Origin: Myxococcales bacterium
Lineage (GTDB): Bacteria; Myxococcota_A; Polyangia; Polyangiales; Polyangiaceae
Length of the DNA: 64,000 bases
Direction of reading: 5' to 3'
NCBI GenBank assembly: GCA_004193285.1
Contig: SECP01000048.1
Coordinates: 62,001 to 126,000, forward strand
Shown here: piece after piece, positions 33,641-42,118 of the stretch
How the letters are laid out: each line of letters starts with the position of its first letter
How positions within the stretch are numbered: position 1 is the first letter of the stretch
Notes under the pieces: model-generated
What the model saw: only the letters and a program-made list of their open reading frames with translations
What the model was told of the DNA's origin: nothing
Databases searched by the model: none
Position numbers and translations under genes: made by a program

Positions 33641-34333
33641 TCACCGCCGCGCGGGCAGCGAGTCCAACACCGCGAGCTGCACGTCGCACAGCTCCGCGTC
33701 TCCGAGCGCCGCCTGAGAGCTCGGCTCGACCTCGAAACGATCTCGCGCGTGCCCGCCCACGGTGCGGATCTCGCAGGCCATGATGCGCATCCCTTTGGTA
33801 TGCAGGGCGGCGCTCACCGCATGCAGCAAGCCGTCCGAATCCGGCGCGTCCACCACGAGCAGGTAGCGGCCTTCGGCGGGGGGCTGCCGCTCGAAGTAGA
33901 CGCGCGTCGTCGGCTGCGCGTCGGGGGCAGTGCTCGTGGCCGCGCGTTGAGCCACTTCGTCCGCGAGCAAGTCGCTCAGCGACTGAGAGAAAGCGCCCAT
34001 GTCCAGCTGAGCCGCGCCGTCGTCCGGACCAGCGAGGGCCCGGAGCTCCAAAAAGTCCACCGCCTCGTCCTTGTCTTTGCCGAGGACCCGGCAAAACGCG
34101 CGCGCGCTCTGAATGCCCATGCCTTGCGCGAGCAGCGCGTCCGTCACCAGAGCGAGGAAGCCGGGGCGATCCTCCGCAATCACGCACAGAGACGGCCCGC
34201 TCGCCGACTGCCACAGCTCCGCGTGAACCAGCCGCCCGGCGCGTCTGGAGGCGATGGCGGCGTGCTCGGCCATCTCGGCGGGGCCGTAGAGGCGTTCGTA
34301 GGCGGCGGGCATGGTGGCGACGAAGTGGTTCAT
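33641..34333 (-). CDS. Stand-alone tandem ACT-domain protein (GlnD C-terminus-like)
   Basis: The product is 230 aa with two ACT domains: LCVIAEDRPGFLALVTDALLAQG (about 49-130) and YLLVVDAPDSDGLLHAVSAALHTKG (about 158-225). Both have the βαββαβ start with the Asp-Arg-Pro-Gly or Asp-Ser-Asp-Gly turn where small ligands bind. In GlnD such a pair senses glutamine, but here no nucleotidyltransferase or HD domain is attached. It probably senses a metabolite and acts by binding a partner. The gene is alone between divergent and same-strand neighbours. Confidence 0.8.
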   Translation of the reverse strand: MNHFVATMPAAYERLYGPAEMAEHAAIASRRAGRLVHAELWQSASGPSLCVIAEDRPGFLALVTDALLAQGMGIQSARAFCRVLGKDKDEAVDFLELRALAGPDDGAAQLDMGAFSQSLSDLLADEVAQRAATSTAPDAQPTTRVYFERQPPAEGRYLLVVDAPDSDGLLHAVSAALHTKGMRIMACEIRTVGGHARDRFEVEPSSQAALGDAELCDVQLAVLDSLPARR

Positions 34334-34423
34334 CTGGAAGCTACGACATAGCGGCCTGTGGGTGACTTTCGAATTTCGCTCGTGTTTCTGGAAGCAGACG
34401 CGGGGCGCGGCTAACCTCCGCTC

Positions 34424-34984
34424 ATGGTTTGGGCTCGGGTGCGAGCGGCGCTCATCGCGCTGGTCATGGCGGTTGGAGCCGTGGACGGCTTGGCGATCCC
34501 GGAGGGGAGCAGCGCCGAGCGCCTCTCACCGGGGCTAAGGCGAGCCGCGGAGCTGGGTTCGCGCGCTCGCGCGGTGCTTTTGCTTCCCTTCCGCGGCGTG
34601 CGTCAGGCGTTCGTCTACAATCAGCGCTGGTCACTGTTCGGGGGAGCGAAGGAAGAGCGTCATCGGCTGTGGATCGAAGGCCGCATCGGCAAACGTCGCT
34701 GGACCATTTTGTACCGCCCGCACGACGCGGAGCACGCGTGGTTCGCGAGCGGCGTGGAGTACCGCCGCGTGCGAGCGGCGTGGAACGTCGGTCGTAAGGG
34801 GCGACGGGCGAGCTACGACGCCTTCGTGTCCTTCATCGCGCGGCGCGCGCTCCGTGAGCGACCGGACTTCTCGGCCGTGCGCGTCCGACTGGAAGAAGGC
34901 GATGTGTTGCCGCGAGGTGGCGGCTTTCAGCCTGCCAATCGCTTCGTGCTCGAGACGGTGCACCGGCGCGGAGGCAAGCATTGA
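34424..34984 (+). CDS. Hypothetical protein with N-terminal signal, coupled to an HTTM-like gene
   Basis: The product is 186 aa with a hydrophobic N-terminus (ALIALVMAVGAVDGLAI) acting as a signal or anchor, then a basic Trp-rich soluble part (FVYNQRWSLFGG, RRWTILYRPHDAEHAWF). The stop overlaps the TTG start of the next gene, so the two are translationally coupled. Such small partners commonly accompany HTTM (vitamin-K-carboxylase-like) membrane proteins in myxobacteria, to my recollection. Function is unknown. Confidence 0.72.
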   Translation: MVWARVRAALIALVMAVGAVDGLAIPEGSSAERLSPGLRRAAELGSRARAVLLLPFRGVRQAFVYNQRWSLFGGAKEERHRLWIEGRIGKRRWTILYRPHDAEHAWFASGVEYRRVRAAWNVGRKGRRASYDAFVSFIARRALRERPDFSAVRVRLEEGDVLPRGGGFQPANRFVLETVHRRGGKH

Positions 34985-35979
34985 GCAGCTGGCGGCGGCG
35001 CGCGGCGGTCCGCATCGAGCTCTGGACGCGATTTTGGGACCAGCGCGAGGCACCCACGAGCCTTTGGCTGTGCCGGGTCTTGGTCTCCCTGGTCGTCGCG
35101 GCAGATCTGCTGCAGGCGTGGTCTCTCGATCTGGTTCCGGCGGTATGGGCCGCACCTCCGGACGGCCTGGGCTGGGGCGTGACCGGCGACGCCCCACCTT
35201 GGTCCGTGAGCTGGTTCGGCCCATCCTCGGAGGTCGTCGTCGGCGTGTGGGGACTGGCCCTGCTCACCTCCGTGACGTTCGGGATCGGCTTTGCGACCCG
35301 CGTGTCTGGCTTTCTTTTGGCTTTGCTGCTCGCGGAGCTCGCGCGCTGCGCCCCCAACGGCGATCGCGGGGTCGACGTCTTGCTTCGCGTCGCCATCCCC
35401 ATCTTGGCGCTTTCCGGCTCGCACGCGCGCTGGTCCGTAGACGCCGGCATCCGCCGCTGGCGCGGCCGAGCGCCGGTCCAGCAGGTCACGGCGTGGCCTC
35501 GCTACTTGCTCTTCGCGCAGCTGGTGTGGATGTACAACTCGGCCGCGCAGAACCGGTACGACTCTGCGTGGTGGCCGACTGGCCACTTCTCGGCATTGGG
35601 AACGCTGCTGTGTGATCCGCACTTCGCGCGCTTCGACAGCGGCTGGGTTGCGGCGCTCTACCCGCTCACGCAAGTCGCTACCGCCTCCACCATGTCGTTC
35701 GAGGGCGGCTCACCGCTCCTCCTACTCTGGACTTGGCTGGACCGAGCGCCGAAGCGGGGCGGCGGCTTGGGGCAGTGGGTACGGCGCTTCAAGGTCCGAT
35801 GGCTCTGGCTTGCCTTCGGCGTTGCGCTTCACCTGGGCATCGCGCTCACGATGCGGCTCGGCATCTTCTCGTTCGGTGTGCTCGCGCTGTACCCGGCGTT
35901 CGTGCACCCGAGTGAGCTAAGAGCCGCAGCGGCCTGGCTCGGTCGCCGTCGGCACGAGGCACGGCCCAGCGCGGACTGA
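34981..35979 (+). CDS. HTTM-domain (vitamin K-dependent carboxylase-like) membrane protein
   Basis: The product is 332 aa starting at a TTG that overlaps the previous stop (TTGA). It has about six to seven membrane helices and the features of the HTTM family: an N-terminal RIELWTRFWDQREAPTSLWLCRVL, DLLQAW, and the signature stretch QLVWMYNSAAQNRYDSAWW near residue 180, followed by HLGIALTMRLGIFSF. In the vitamin-K carboxylase this fold binds quinone. The bacterial members are mostly uncharacterised. No catalytic claim is made. Confidence 0.8.
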   Translation: MSSWRRRAAVRIELWTRFWDQREAPTSLWLCRVLVSLVVAADLLQAWSLDLVPAVWAAPPDGLGWGVTGDAPPWSVSWFGPSSEVVVGVWGLALLTSVTFGIGFATRVSGFLLALLLAELARCAPNGDRGVDVLLRVAIPILALSGSHARWSVDAGIRRWRGRAPVQQVTAWPRYLLFAQLVWMYNSAAQNRYDSAWWPTGHFSALGTLLCDPHFARFDSGWVAALYPLTQVATASTMSFEGGSPLLLLWTWLDRAPKRGGGLGQWVRRFKVRWLWLAFGVALHLGIALTMRLGIFSFGVLALYPAFVHPSELRAAAAWLGRRRHEARPSAD

Positions 35980-36059
35980 GCGCTCGTGTGGTCCAGGGTC
36001 CCACCTTCGCGGCAGCCCTCGTGATCCGAACACCGCCGAGCGGGAATCTCGTATCCGTC

Positions 36060-36968
36060 ATGAGGCGTCGCGTTCGGTCATCACTACTTCTGGCCGCCAG
36101 CTTGGTAGGGTGCGGGGAAGCAGAGCTCAACGAGTCCAGCGCGGTGGGCGGCGCGGGGGCGAGTGGCAACCCGGGCAATCAGGCAGGCTCAGGTCAGGTC
36201 GGCCCCGCGCCCAGCCGCGGCGGTCAAGGGTCCGGCGGTCAAGGGTCGAGCGGAGCGAGCTCGAGCGGAGGTAGAGCAGGCGGCAGCGGAGGTGGCATGA
36301 GCGGCGCGCCAAGCACGTGTCCGACCACGCCGCTGAGCGGCGGCATGCAGCGCTGCTCGTCCAACGACTCCGGGCCGCTCAACGGAGGTTACAGCTACAC
36401 GATCTGGTCCAGCGGCAGCGGCGGCTGCATCACGCCATACGGAGTGGGCGCCGCGTTCAAGGCCACGTGGAACGCCTCCGGCGATTTCCTGGCGCGCGTC
36501 GGTCTGTCGCTGGGCTCGAACAAAACCTTCGACCAGCTCGGCACCATCGTCGCGGACTTCTCGGAAACGAAGACGGGGAGCGCCGGCAACTACTCGTACA
36601 TCGGCATCTACGGCTGGTCCGTCAACCCGCTTCACGAATACTACATCATCGACGATTGGTTCGGCTCTCGCCCGAGCCCCGGCGAAAAGATCGGCACCGT
36701 GATGCTGGACGGCGGAACGTACGACATCTTGACCCACACCCAGACGAACCAGCCCGCCATTACTGGCGGCAACGCCACGTTCGTCCAGTTCTGGAGCTTG
36801 CGGCAAACGCCCCGTTCGTGCGGGCACATCTCGGTGACCGAGCACTTCAAGGCTTGGGCCGCGCAGGGGCTGACGCTCGGCCAAATGTACGAGGCCAAAG
36901 TGCTCTTGGAGGCGGGCGGCGGCAACGGGAGTATCGACTTCCACTCGGCGAGCATCACCCAGCGCTGA
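36060..36968 (+). CDS. GH11 xylanase-like lipoprotein
   Basis: The product is 302 aa. The signal ends LVGC, followed by a Gly/Ser-rich linker (about 27-80) and a jelly-roll domain of glycoside hydrolase family 11: NGGYSYTIWSSGSGG, YSYIGIYGWSVNPLHEYYIID with the nucleophile Glu, and VQFWSLRQTPRSCGHISVTEHFKAW. The second catalytic Glu is probably that of LLEAGGGNG near the C-terminus. It should cut beta-1,4-xylan. As a lipoprotein it would stay on the cell surface instead of being secreted, which fits polymer-degrading gliding bacteria. Confidence 0.87.
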   Translation: MRRRVRSSLLLAASLVGCGEAELNESSAVGGAGASGNPGNQAGSGQVGPAPSRGGQGSGGQGSSGASSSGGRAGGSGGGMSGAPSTCPTTPLSGGMQRCSSNDSGPLNGGYSYTIWSSGSGGCITPYGVGAAFKATWNASGDFLARVGLSLGSNKTFDQLGTIVADFSETKTGSAGNYSYIGIYGWSVNPLHEYYIIDDWFGSRPSPGEKIGTVMLDGGTYDILTHTQTNQPAITGGNATFVQFWSLRQTPRSCGHISVTEHFKAWAAQGLTLGQMYEAKVLLEAGGGNGSIDFHSASITQR

Positions 36969-37013
36969 AAGCGGCGGAGATTTCCTGACCCCGAGCGGCT
37001 AAGGTGCGCGGCC

Positions 37014-37550
37014 ATGCACTATCTTCGACTGTCCGCAGTCACGGCCGTGCTTCTCACCGCCGGCGCATCGCTGGCAGCCTGTTCGCGAGCGAGCACGCCG
37101 CCGCCGTCTTCGGACGCAGCGGTCGTGCCGGCGCCGTCCCCTGCCAGCCCGCCAGAGAGCGCGCCTGCCAGCCCGCAAGCGAGCGCGCCTGCCAGCCCGC
37201 AAGCGAGCGCGCCAGCGAGCGCGCCTGCCCCTTCTGCTTCCCCGAGCGACTGCGCGAGCTCAGACTCGGACCCTCGGGCGCGCGCTACCTGCGAAGCGAA
37301 GGAGGAGTTCCGTGCTTTCGTTGCCGCCCACCAAGGCTGCTCCGCTGCTTCGGAATGCACGGTGGTGACTGGCAGCTGTCCCTTCGGTTGTTTCGTGCCG
37401 GTAACCAAGGCATCTCGAGCGGAGACGCTCGCCAAGCTGGGCGCGCTCGGCGAGCGCCTCGAAAAAGCCGGGCACCGCTGCGTTTACCGCTGCATGTCGC
37501 CGCCCACCGAGGCTTGCGTGGACGGGCGATGCAGCCTCGCGGCCAAGTGA
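37014..37550 (+). CDS. Lipoprotein with Ser/Ala/Pro repeat linker and Cys-rich C-terminal domain
   Basis: The product is 178 aa. The signal ends SLAAC (Cys23). Residues about 30-80 are a SAPASPQA-type repeat. The C-terminal 100 residues hold eight cysteines (including CSAASECTVVTGSCPFGC and CVYRCMSPPTEACVDGRC), suggesting a small disulphide-bonded exported domain. Family is not recognised. The linker is coded by a 24-bp tandem repeat. Confidence 0.75.
   Translation: MHYLRLSAVTAVLLTAGASLAACSRASTPPPSSDAAVVPAPSPASPPESAPASPQASAPASPQASAPASAPAPSASPSDCASSDSDPRARATCEAKEEFRAFVAAHQGCSAASECTVVTGSCPFGCFVPVTKASRAETLAKLGALGERLEKAGHRCVYRCMSPPTEACVDGRCSLAAK
37157..37228. repeat. 24-bp tandem repeat in lipoprotein linker
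   Basis: Two identical 24-bp units (37157-37180 and 37181-37204) are followed by truncated copies to 37228. All code in frame for Ser/Ala/Pro residues. The array is a probable site of slippage. Confidence 0.9.
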
Positions 37551-37646
37551 GCCGAGGGCGGCTTGACCCCGGGCTGCAAACTTCTTTTGAAGGTGTCCGG
37601 GGCGCGGCGCCGCTCGGCTTGACGTCGCTTCCGCTTCGCGAAAGGC

Positions 37647-38255
37647 TTGGAGTTTATCGCTAGAGACCGTCCCCTGGCGCGCCACGTAAGAGGCTCCTTT
37701 TTCGTCGAGTACGTCCGGATGATCCGGCGGCGCAAGGACGTGAATTGGATGAGCGAGCTGCGCGTCGAGGACTTGGCGCTCGTGCAGCAGCACATCAGCC
37801 CTGACGTTTGGTACCCGATGGCGAGCTTCGAGCGCCTGGGCTTGGCGATATTGGCGAACTTCGAGGGCGCCGGGATGGACGCCGTGCGCCTTTGGGGCAG
37901 CTACTCTGCCCATCAATTCGTGCGCGAACACGCGGCGGTGCTGGCCGCAAACGATCCGGTGGAGACGCTCATGCGCCTCCGCGTGCAGCGGGCCACCCTG
38001 TTCGACTTTGCCGCCTTCGATATCCCCACCTTGATCGAGGGGCACGCGGTCTTGACGATGAGCTACGGTATGGGCCCGACCGCCGAGGAGGCCGCTTGCC
38101 ACCAGACCCTCGGCTTTTGCGAGAGCATGGTGTCACTGGCAGGCGGCCAAAACGTGCAGGGTGCGCTCGGCGAGCTCTCCTGGCTGGGTACGGCGCTGAC
38201 GACGCTCGTTTTGAATTGGGATCCTCCCGTAAGCGGTCAGCGCTCCCCACGCTGA
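37647..38255 (+). CDS. TIGR02265/DUF2378-like myxobacterial protein
   Basis: The product is 202 aa. The layout VRGSFFVEYVRMI at the N-terminus, SPDVWYPMASFERL in the middle and a long C-terminal alpha/beta half (about 100-180) resembles the Myxococcales-restricted TIGR02265 family, thought to be related to heme-NO-binding-like folds. The match is from pattern only. The start is a TTG after GAAAGG; no ATG fits. It is convergent with the PKHD-type oxygenase, 3 bp between stops. Confidence 0.6.
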   Translation: MEFIARDRPLARHVRGSFFVEYVRMIRRRKDVNWMSELRVEDLALVQQHISPDVWYPMASFERLGLAILANFEGAGMDAVRLWGSYSAHQFVREHAAVLAANDPVETLMRLRVQRATLFDFAAFDIPTLIEGHAVLTMSYGMGPTAEEAACHQTLGFCESMVSLAGGQNVQGALGELSWLGTALTTLVLNWDPPVSGQRSPR

Positions 38256-38258
38256 GCG

Positions 38259-38933
38259 TTACTGCTCCGCCCACATGCGCAGCAGATTGAACTGAGACTT
38301 TCGAACGGTGCGTGCCTCTTCGGCGCTGCTACCACTCGCGTCCAAGGACGTCGCCACCTGCGCCAAGTCGAACAGGAGCTTTCGCTTCGCGGCGTCGCGC
38401 ACCAAGCTCTGAATCCAGCTGATCGCGACTAGGCGCGTGCCGCGCACGACCGGCTCCACGCGGTGCAGGGTGGACGCAGGGTAAAGCACCGCTTCACCCG
38501 CCTGGCCCCGCACGCGCTGCGTTCCGTACTCGGACTCGAACACCAGGTCCCCGCCCTCGTAGTCCGAGCCTTCCGACAAGAACACGGTGACGGAGATATC
38601 CGTTCGAATGCCGCCGGTGGCAGTGCCCATCAGCGGCAAGTCCAGGTGGTCCCCGTAACCCATGCCCGTGTCGTAGCGGCAGAACTTCAGCGGCAGAATG
38701 ACCTTGGGCAACGCCGCCGCTTTGAAGCCTTCGTGCTGAGAGAGCCGCTCCAGCAAGAGCCGTCCCGCCGCGACCGAAACCGGGTGCTCCACCGGCACGA
38801 CCAGGTTGTGCTTGGCCTCACGCGCCTTGCCGTGAGCGCTCCCTTTGCCATCTTGCCAAGGCGCGCCGACCAGGCTCTGCCGAACGGATTCGAGCGTCGA
38901 GCGGTCCAGAAGATCGGGCAGCGTGACGATCAT
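38259..38933 (-). CDS. PKHD-type Fe(II)/2-oxoglutarate dioxygenase (PiuC/YbiX-like)
   Basis: The product is 224 aa of the prolyl-4-hydroxylase-like cupin fold. The iron triad is His96 and Asp98 (GDHLDLP) plus His157 (STLHRVEP), with Arg167 for 2-oxoglutarate. The C-terminal helical YbiX extension is present. In gamma-proteobacteria the family is iron-regulated and adjoins TonB receptors; here it lies 13 kb from the siderophore island without a Fur-like site that I can see. The substrate is unknown. Confidence 0.88.
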   Translation of the reverse strand: MIVTLPDLLDRSTLESVRQSLVGAPWQDGKGSAHGKAREAKHNLVVPVEHPVSVAAGRLLLERLSQHEGFKAAALPKVILPLKFCRYDTGMGYGDHLDLPLMGTATGGIRTDISVTVFLSEGSDYEGGDLVFESEYGTQRVRGQAGEAVLYPASTLHRVEPVVRGTRLVAISWIQSLVRDAAKRKLLFDLAQVATSLDASGSSAEEARTVRKSQFNLLRMWAEQ

Positions 38934-38945
38934 CTCAGGGGGTGC

Positions 38946-40340
38946 TCACGGATTGGACAGCAGGACGATGACCTTGCTGCTCGTCTCGCCCAGGACCGCC
39001 AGGTCGTCCACGCCGTCGTCGTTCAGGTCACCCACCGCGAGCCGAGCCGGCCCGGATCCAGCGCCCGTATTGAGGAGCTCGGGGGCGCTGAACGCGCCCT
39101 GCCCGTCACCCGCGAAGATGGCGACTGCATCCAGGCCGTGCACGCTCACGGCGAGGTCCGCGTGACCGTCTCCCGTGAAGTCGCCCACCTTCACGTCGCG
39201 CTGCGTCTTGGCTTGGTCGGAGGTGCCGATGGTCAGGGTCAGGAAGCGCTTTTCGTCTTCCACGAGCGCGAAGTCACCGGCTTCGGTGCCGTCCCCGAAC
39301 AGCACGCTGACGTCGCCGCTATCCGTGAGCGTGGCGGCGACGTCGCTGAAGCCGTCCTCGTTGAAGTCGCCGAGGTCCAATTGCGCGGGCGAGCCGCCGA
39401 CGGCGGTGACCGGCTCGGCTTCGTCCGCCACCGTGACCGCGCCCAGGTCGTAAGTGACGAGGCGGCGCTCGAGGTTGCCCTGGGACGAGTAGACGAGCCA
39501 TTGCGAAGAGCCCAGCTTCGCGAGCACGCTATCCAGCGGACTTTGCGGGTACACCGAGTCGAAGTGAGTCTGAAAGCCTTCGCCTTCATTGCCCGAAGTG
39601 ATGACGACGGTCACCGTGGATCCGTAAGTGACCACGAAGTCCTGGCTGGGTCCGGTGCCGGCGACGTCCGCGACCGAGTAGTTGTAAAGCTGCCCCTCGT
39701 AGCCGAACGTGCCCGTCTCGGAAGCCGAGACGAGTCCGTCTCCTCCACCGAAGGCGACGACGGTCGAGTTATCCGCTTGGCCGAGGAGCAAATCCAGGTC
39801 TCCTTCCGAGGAGAGCTGCCCGGCCGCGAGCACCGTGCCCGCCGCGCCGACGTACGTTTCGGTCTCCAAGACTCCAGCTGTATTGGAGAAGTAGCGAAGT
39901 CCGCCGTTGGAGGCGACGATCAGGTCCCGCCCCTCGAGCGCGTCCCACTCCCCGATCGCCATGTCTAGCGGCGAGCCCTCCACGAGTGACAGCGGCTGAG
40001 GCGCGCCGAAGCAGACCAAGGCGCCGTCGGCCTGTGCGTCGCCGCACACGGGCTCCGGCTCGCTCGGTGCTCCGCCGGCGCCGCCCGTCGGCTGCCCCGC
40101 CATGTCCGGCGTGCCGCCGCTCGGCGAACCGCCGTCGACGCTGGGGCTGCCGCCCTGCGATGAATCGCCGCCAATCGGGCTACCCGCCGCTCCGGCGCCG
40201 CTCGCCCCGGACGCGCCGATGGCTTCTCCACCCTCACCGCCCACCGCTGGCTGTCGAGCGGTTCCGTCGTCGGCGCCGCAGCCGAGAACGACCAGAGGAG
40301 TGGACACACCAAGTACGACCGCCGCGCGCAAGACTCTCAT
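38946..40340 (-). CDS. FG-GAP/VCBS-repeat lipoprotein
   Basis: The product is 464 aa. The signal ends VVLGC (Cys21). A Gly/Ser-rich linker with about ten GG-S/G-A motifs runs to residue 95, then an integrin-like propeller with repeated calcium-loop motifs LDLGDFNEDGFSDVA, VKVGDFTGDGHADLA and LAVGDLNDDGVDDLA. Such propellers bind surface ligands or calcium. It lies 12 bp upstream of the PKHD oxygenase start on the same strand and may be cotranscribed. Confidence 0.85.
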   Translation of the reverse strand: MRVLRAAVVLGVSTPLVVLGCGADDGTARQPAVGGEGGEAIGASGASGAGAAGSPIGGDSSQGGSPSVDGGSPSGGTPDMAGQPTGGAGGAPSEPEPVCGDAQADGALVCFGAPQPLSLVEGSPLDMAIGEWDALEGRDLIVASNGGLRYFSNTAGVLETETYVGAAGTVLAAGQLSSEGDLDLLLGQADNSTVVAFGGGDGLVSASETGTFGYEGQLYNYSVADVAGTGPSQDFVVTYGSTVTVVITSGNEGEGFQTHFDSVYPQSPLDSVLAKLGSSQWLVYSSQGNLERRLVTYDLGAVTVADEAEPVTAVGGSPAQLDLGDFNEDGFSDVAATLTDSGDVSVLFGDGTEAGDFALVEDEKRFLTLTIGTSDQAKTQRDVKVGDFTGDGHADLAVSVHGLDAVAIFAGDGQGAFSAPELLNTGAGSGPARLAVGDLNDDGVDDLAVLGETSSKVIVLLSNP

Positions 40341-40486
40341 GGACCGCGCAGGCTACCCTGCCCGGCCCACCACCGGGAAGAGCGCCTTTGAAGGGAGGCT
40401 CCTCTGGAGGGTGATGCGCAGTCCAAGCAGCGCGGGTTTTGCGCTTCCAAACGCCTCTCAGGCGTGAATAATGACCATCTAAAGCG

Positions 40487-42118
40487 ATGAATGCGCGCGC
40501 GCCCTGGGGCATGAAAATGGGTGGGTGGAAGAACGTCGTCGCGCTCCTCGCGGGGGCGCTCTCGCTTCTGCTCACCGCGCACGCGGGCGCCAAGGACGCT
40601 GCCACCGCGAAGGTACCGATTGGCTTCTCCAACCTCGTGGCCCGGCTCGATGACGATCAGATCGGCTTCGCCCGCCCCGAGTACCGCGTCTTCGCCTTGG
40701 AGGCGCTGCGCAAGGCTGGCTACAACGCGGTCGGCGCGGAGAACCTCGTCTTCGGGAAAGACGACGCCGAAAAGGCGGACCTGGTGCTGGGAGGCACGGT
40801 GAAAGAGCTGCAGTGCCGGACGCTCCGGGGCTGGCTCCGCTGCAGTGTTGGCATCGAGTGGCAGCTCCTCGATCGTGAGTCGGACCGAGTGGTGTACCAG
40901 GTGCTCACTCGCCACGCCGAGTACCGCTTACCCAGCGACAACGACGCCGCCGCCGGCAAGGCGCTCACGCTCGGCGCGCTCCGAGCGCTCATGAAGCGGG
41001 CGACGTTTCAGCGCCTCGCGGAGCGTGAGCGCGCCGTTCTTCCGAAGGACGACGACTTCGCCGCCGCCACCTTCAAGCCCTGTAGCGCCGAGCCCCACGA
41101 CATGCCCGCAGACTTCGAGAAGGTGGCGGACGGCACGGTCGTCATCAAGAGCGGCGGCGGAGTCGGAAGCGGCTTCTTCTTGGGGCCGGACGGCTTGGTG
41201 CTGACGGCCGCGCATGTCGTCAGCAGCGGCAAGGTGGAGCTCAAGACGCGCGACGGCAAAACCCTGAAAGCGACAGTGGTGCGTCTGTCGCACCGGTCGG
41301 ACGTCGCGCTGCTCACGGTCGGGAAGTCGGTCGCGCCGCGCTCTTGTCTGGAGCTGGAGCCCGCGCCCCGCTCGCCCGGCCAAGACATCTACGCCATCGG
41401 CTCACCCGCCGGGGAGCAGCTCGCCTTCTCGCTCAGCCGCGGCATCGTCAGCGGTTTGCGCACCATCGCAGACGTTCCTCTCCTGCAGACGGACGCTTCG
41501 CTCAGTCCCGGCAATAGCGGCGGCGCTCTCGTGGAGCAAAAGGGCCGCATCGTCGGCGTCGTGAGCCGCAAGATCGCTGGGCACGCCGTGGAGGGCCTCG
41601 GCTTCGCGATCCCGATCGAAGCCGGACTGCTCGCTCTCCGTCTCACCGCTGCACCGGAGACGACGCCCTCGCTCCTCGAGCCCCGCGCGGAGCGCGAAGC
41701 GGAAGCGCTGCCGACCAAGACCGTCGTGGACCAGCCGGACGCCCTCATCAGCTTGGATCCGGAAGGCGATCGAAAACGCGCCGAAGCGCGAGATTTGCAG
41801 GAGCGCACGCTGCGTCAACGCAAAAACACGCCATGGGTCGTACCTTGGCTGCGCTGGGGCGGCGTGGCCCTCGCCAGCGCGGGCTCCATCGTCGCGCTCA
41901 AAGCGTATAGCGACCGAGAAGAGTACATGAAGCGCAGCGACTACGAAGACGCCCGCCTGCGCAACGACCTCGGCTGGGCGGCGGCCATCGTCGGCAGCAG
42001 CGCTCTGGTGACCTCGTTCTTTCTCGTGCCCGCTCTGGAACGCCCGAACCAAAAGAGTAGCCGCTCCGTCACCCTTGCGGCTGGCCCGAGCAACATGCAA
42101 GTCAAGGTGAGCTTCTGA
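40487..42118 (+). CDS. Trypsin-like serine protease (S1C, DegP-like) with C-terminal membrane helices
   Basis: The product is 543 aa. The signal peptide ends about AHAGA; an unassigned domain (about 40-190) precedes an HtrA-type protease with His243 (TAAHVV), Asp272 (HRSDVALL) and Ser344 (SPGNSGGAL). No PDZ domain follows. Instead there is a charged segment and two hydrophobic helices (about 448-465 and 500-520) that could anchor it in a membrane. The stop and the ATG of the next gene overlap (TGATG), so protease and Cys-rich lipoprotein are made together. Confidence 0.87.
   Translation: MNARAPWGMKMGGWKNVVALLAGALSLLLTAHAGAKDAATAKVPIGFSNLVARLDDDQIGFARPEYRVFALEALRKAGYNAVGAENLVFGKDDAEKADLVLGGTVKELQCRTLRGWLRCSVGIEWQLLDRESDRVVYQVLTRHAEYRLPSDNDAAAGKALTLGALRALMKRATFQRLAERERAVLPKDDDFAAATFKPCSAEPHDMPADFEKVADGTVVIKSGGGVGSGFFLGPDGLVLTAAHVVSSGKVELKTRDGKTLKATVVRLSHRSDVALLTVGKSVAPRSCLELEPAPRSPGQDIYAIGSPAGEQLAFSLSRGIVSGLRTIADVPLLQTDASLSPGNSGGALVEQKGRIVGVVSRKIAGHAVEGLGFAIPIEAGLLALRLTAAPETTPSLLEPRAEREAEALPTKTVVDQPDALISLDPEGDRKRAEARDLQERTLRQRKNTPWVVPWLRWGGVALASAGSIVALKAYSDREEYMKRSDYEDARLRNDLGWAAAIVGSSALVTSFFLVPALERPNQKSSRSVTLAAGPSNMQVKVSF

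Noticed and set aside
38463..39968. Plus-strand frame of about 500 codons opposite the PKHD and FG-GAP genes
   Set aside because: It spans two recognised minus-strand genes and their junction and has no domain of its own.
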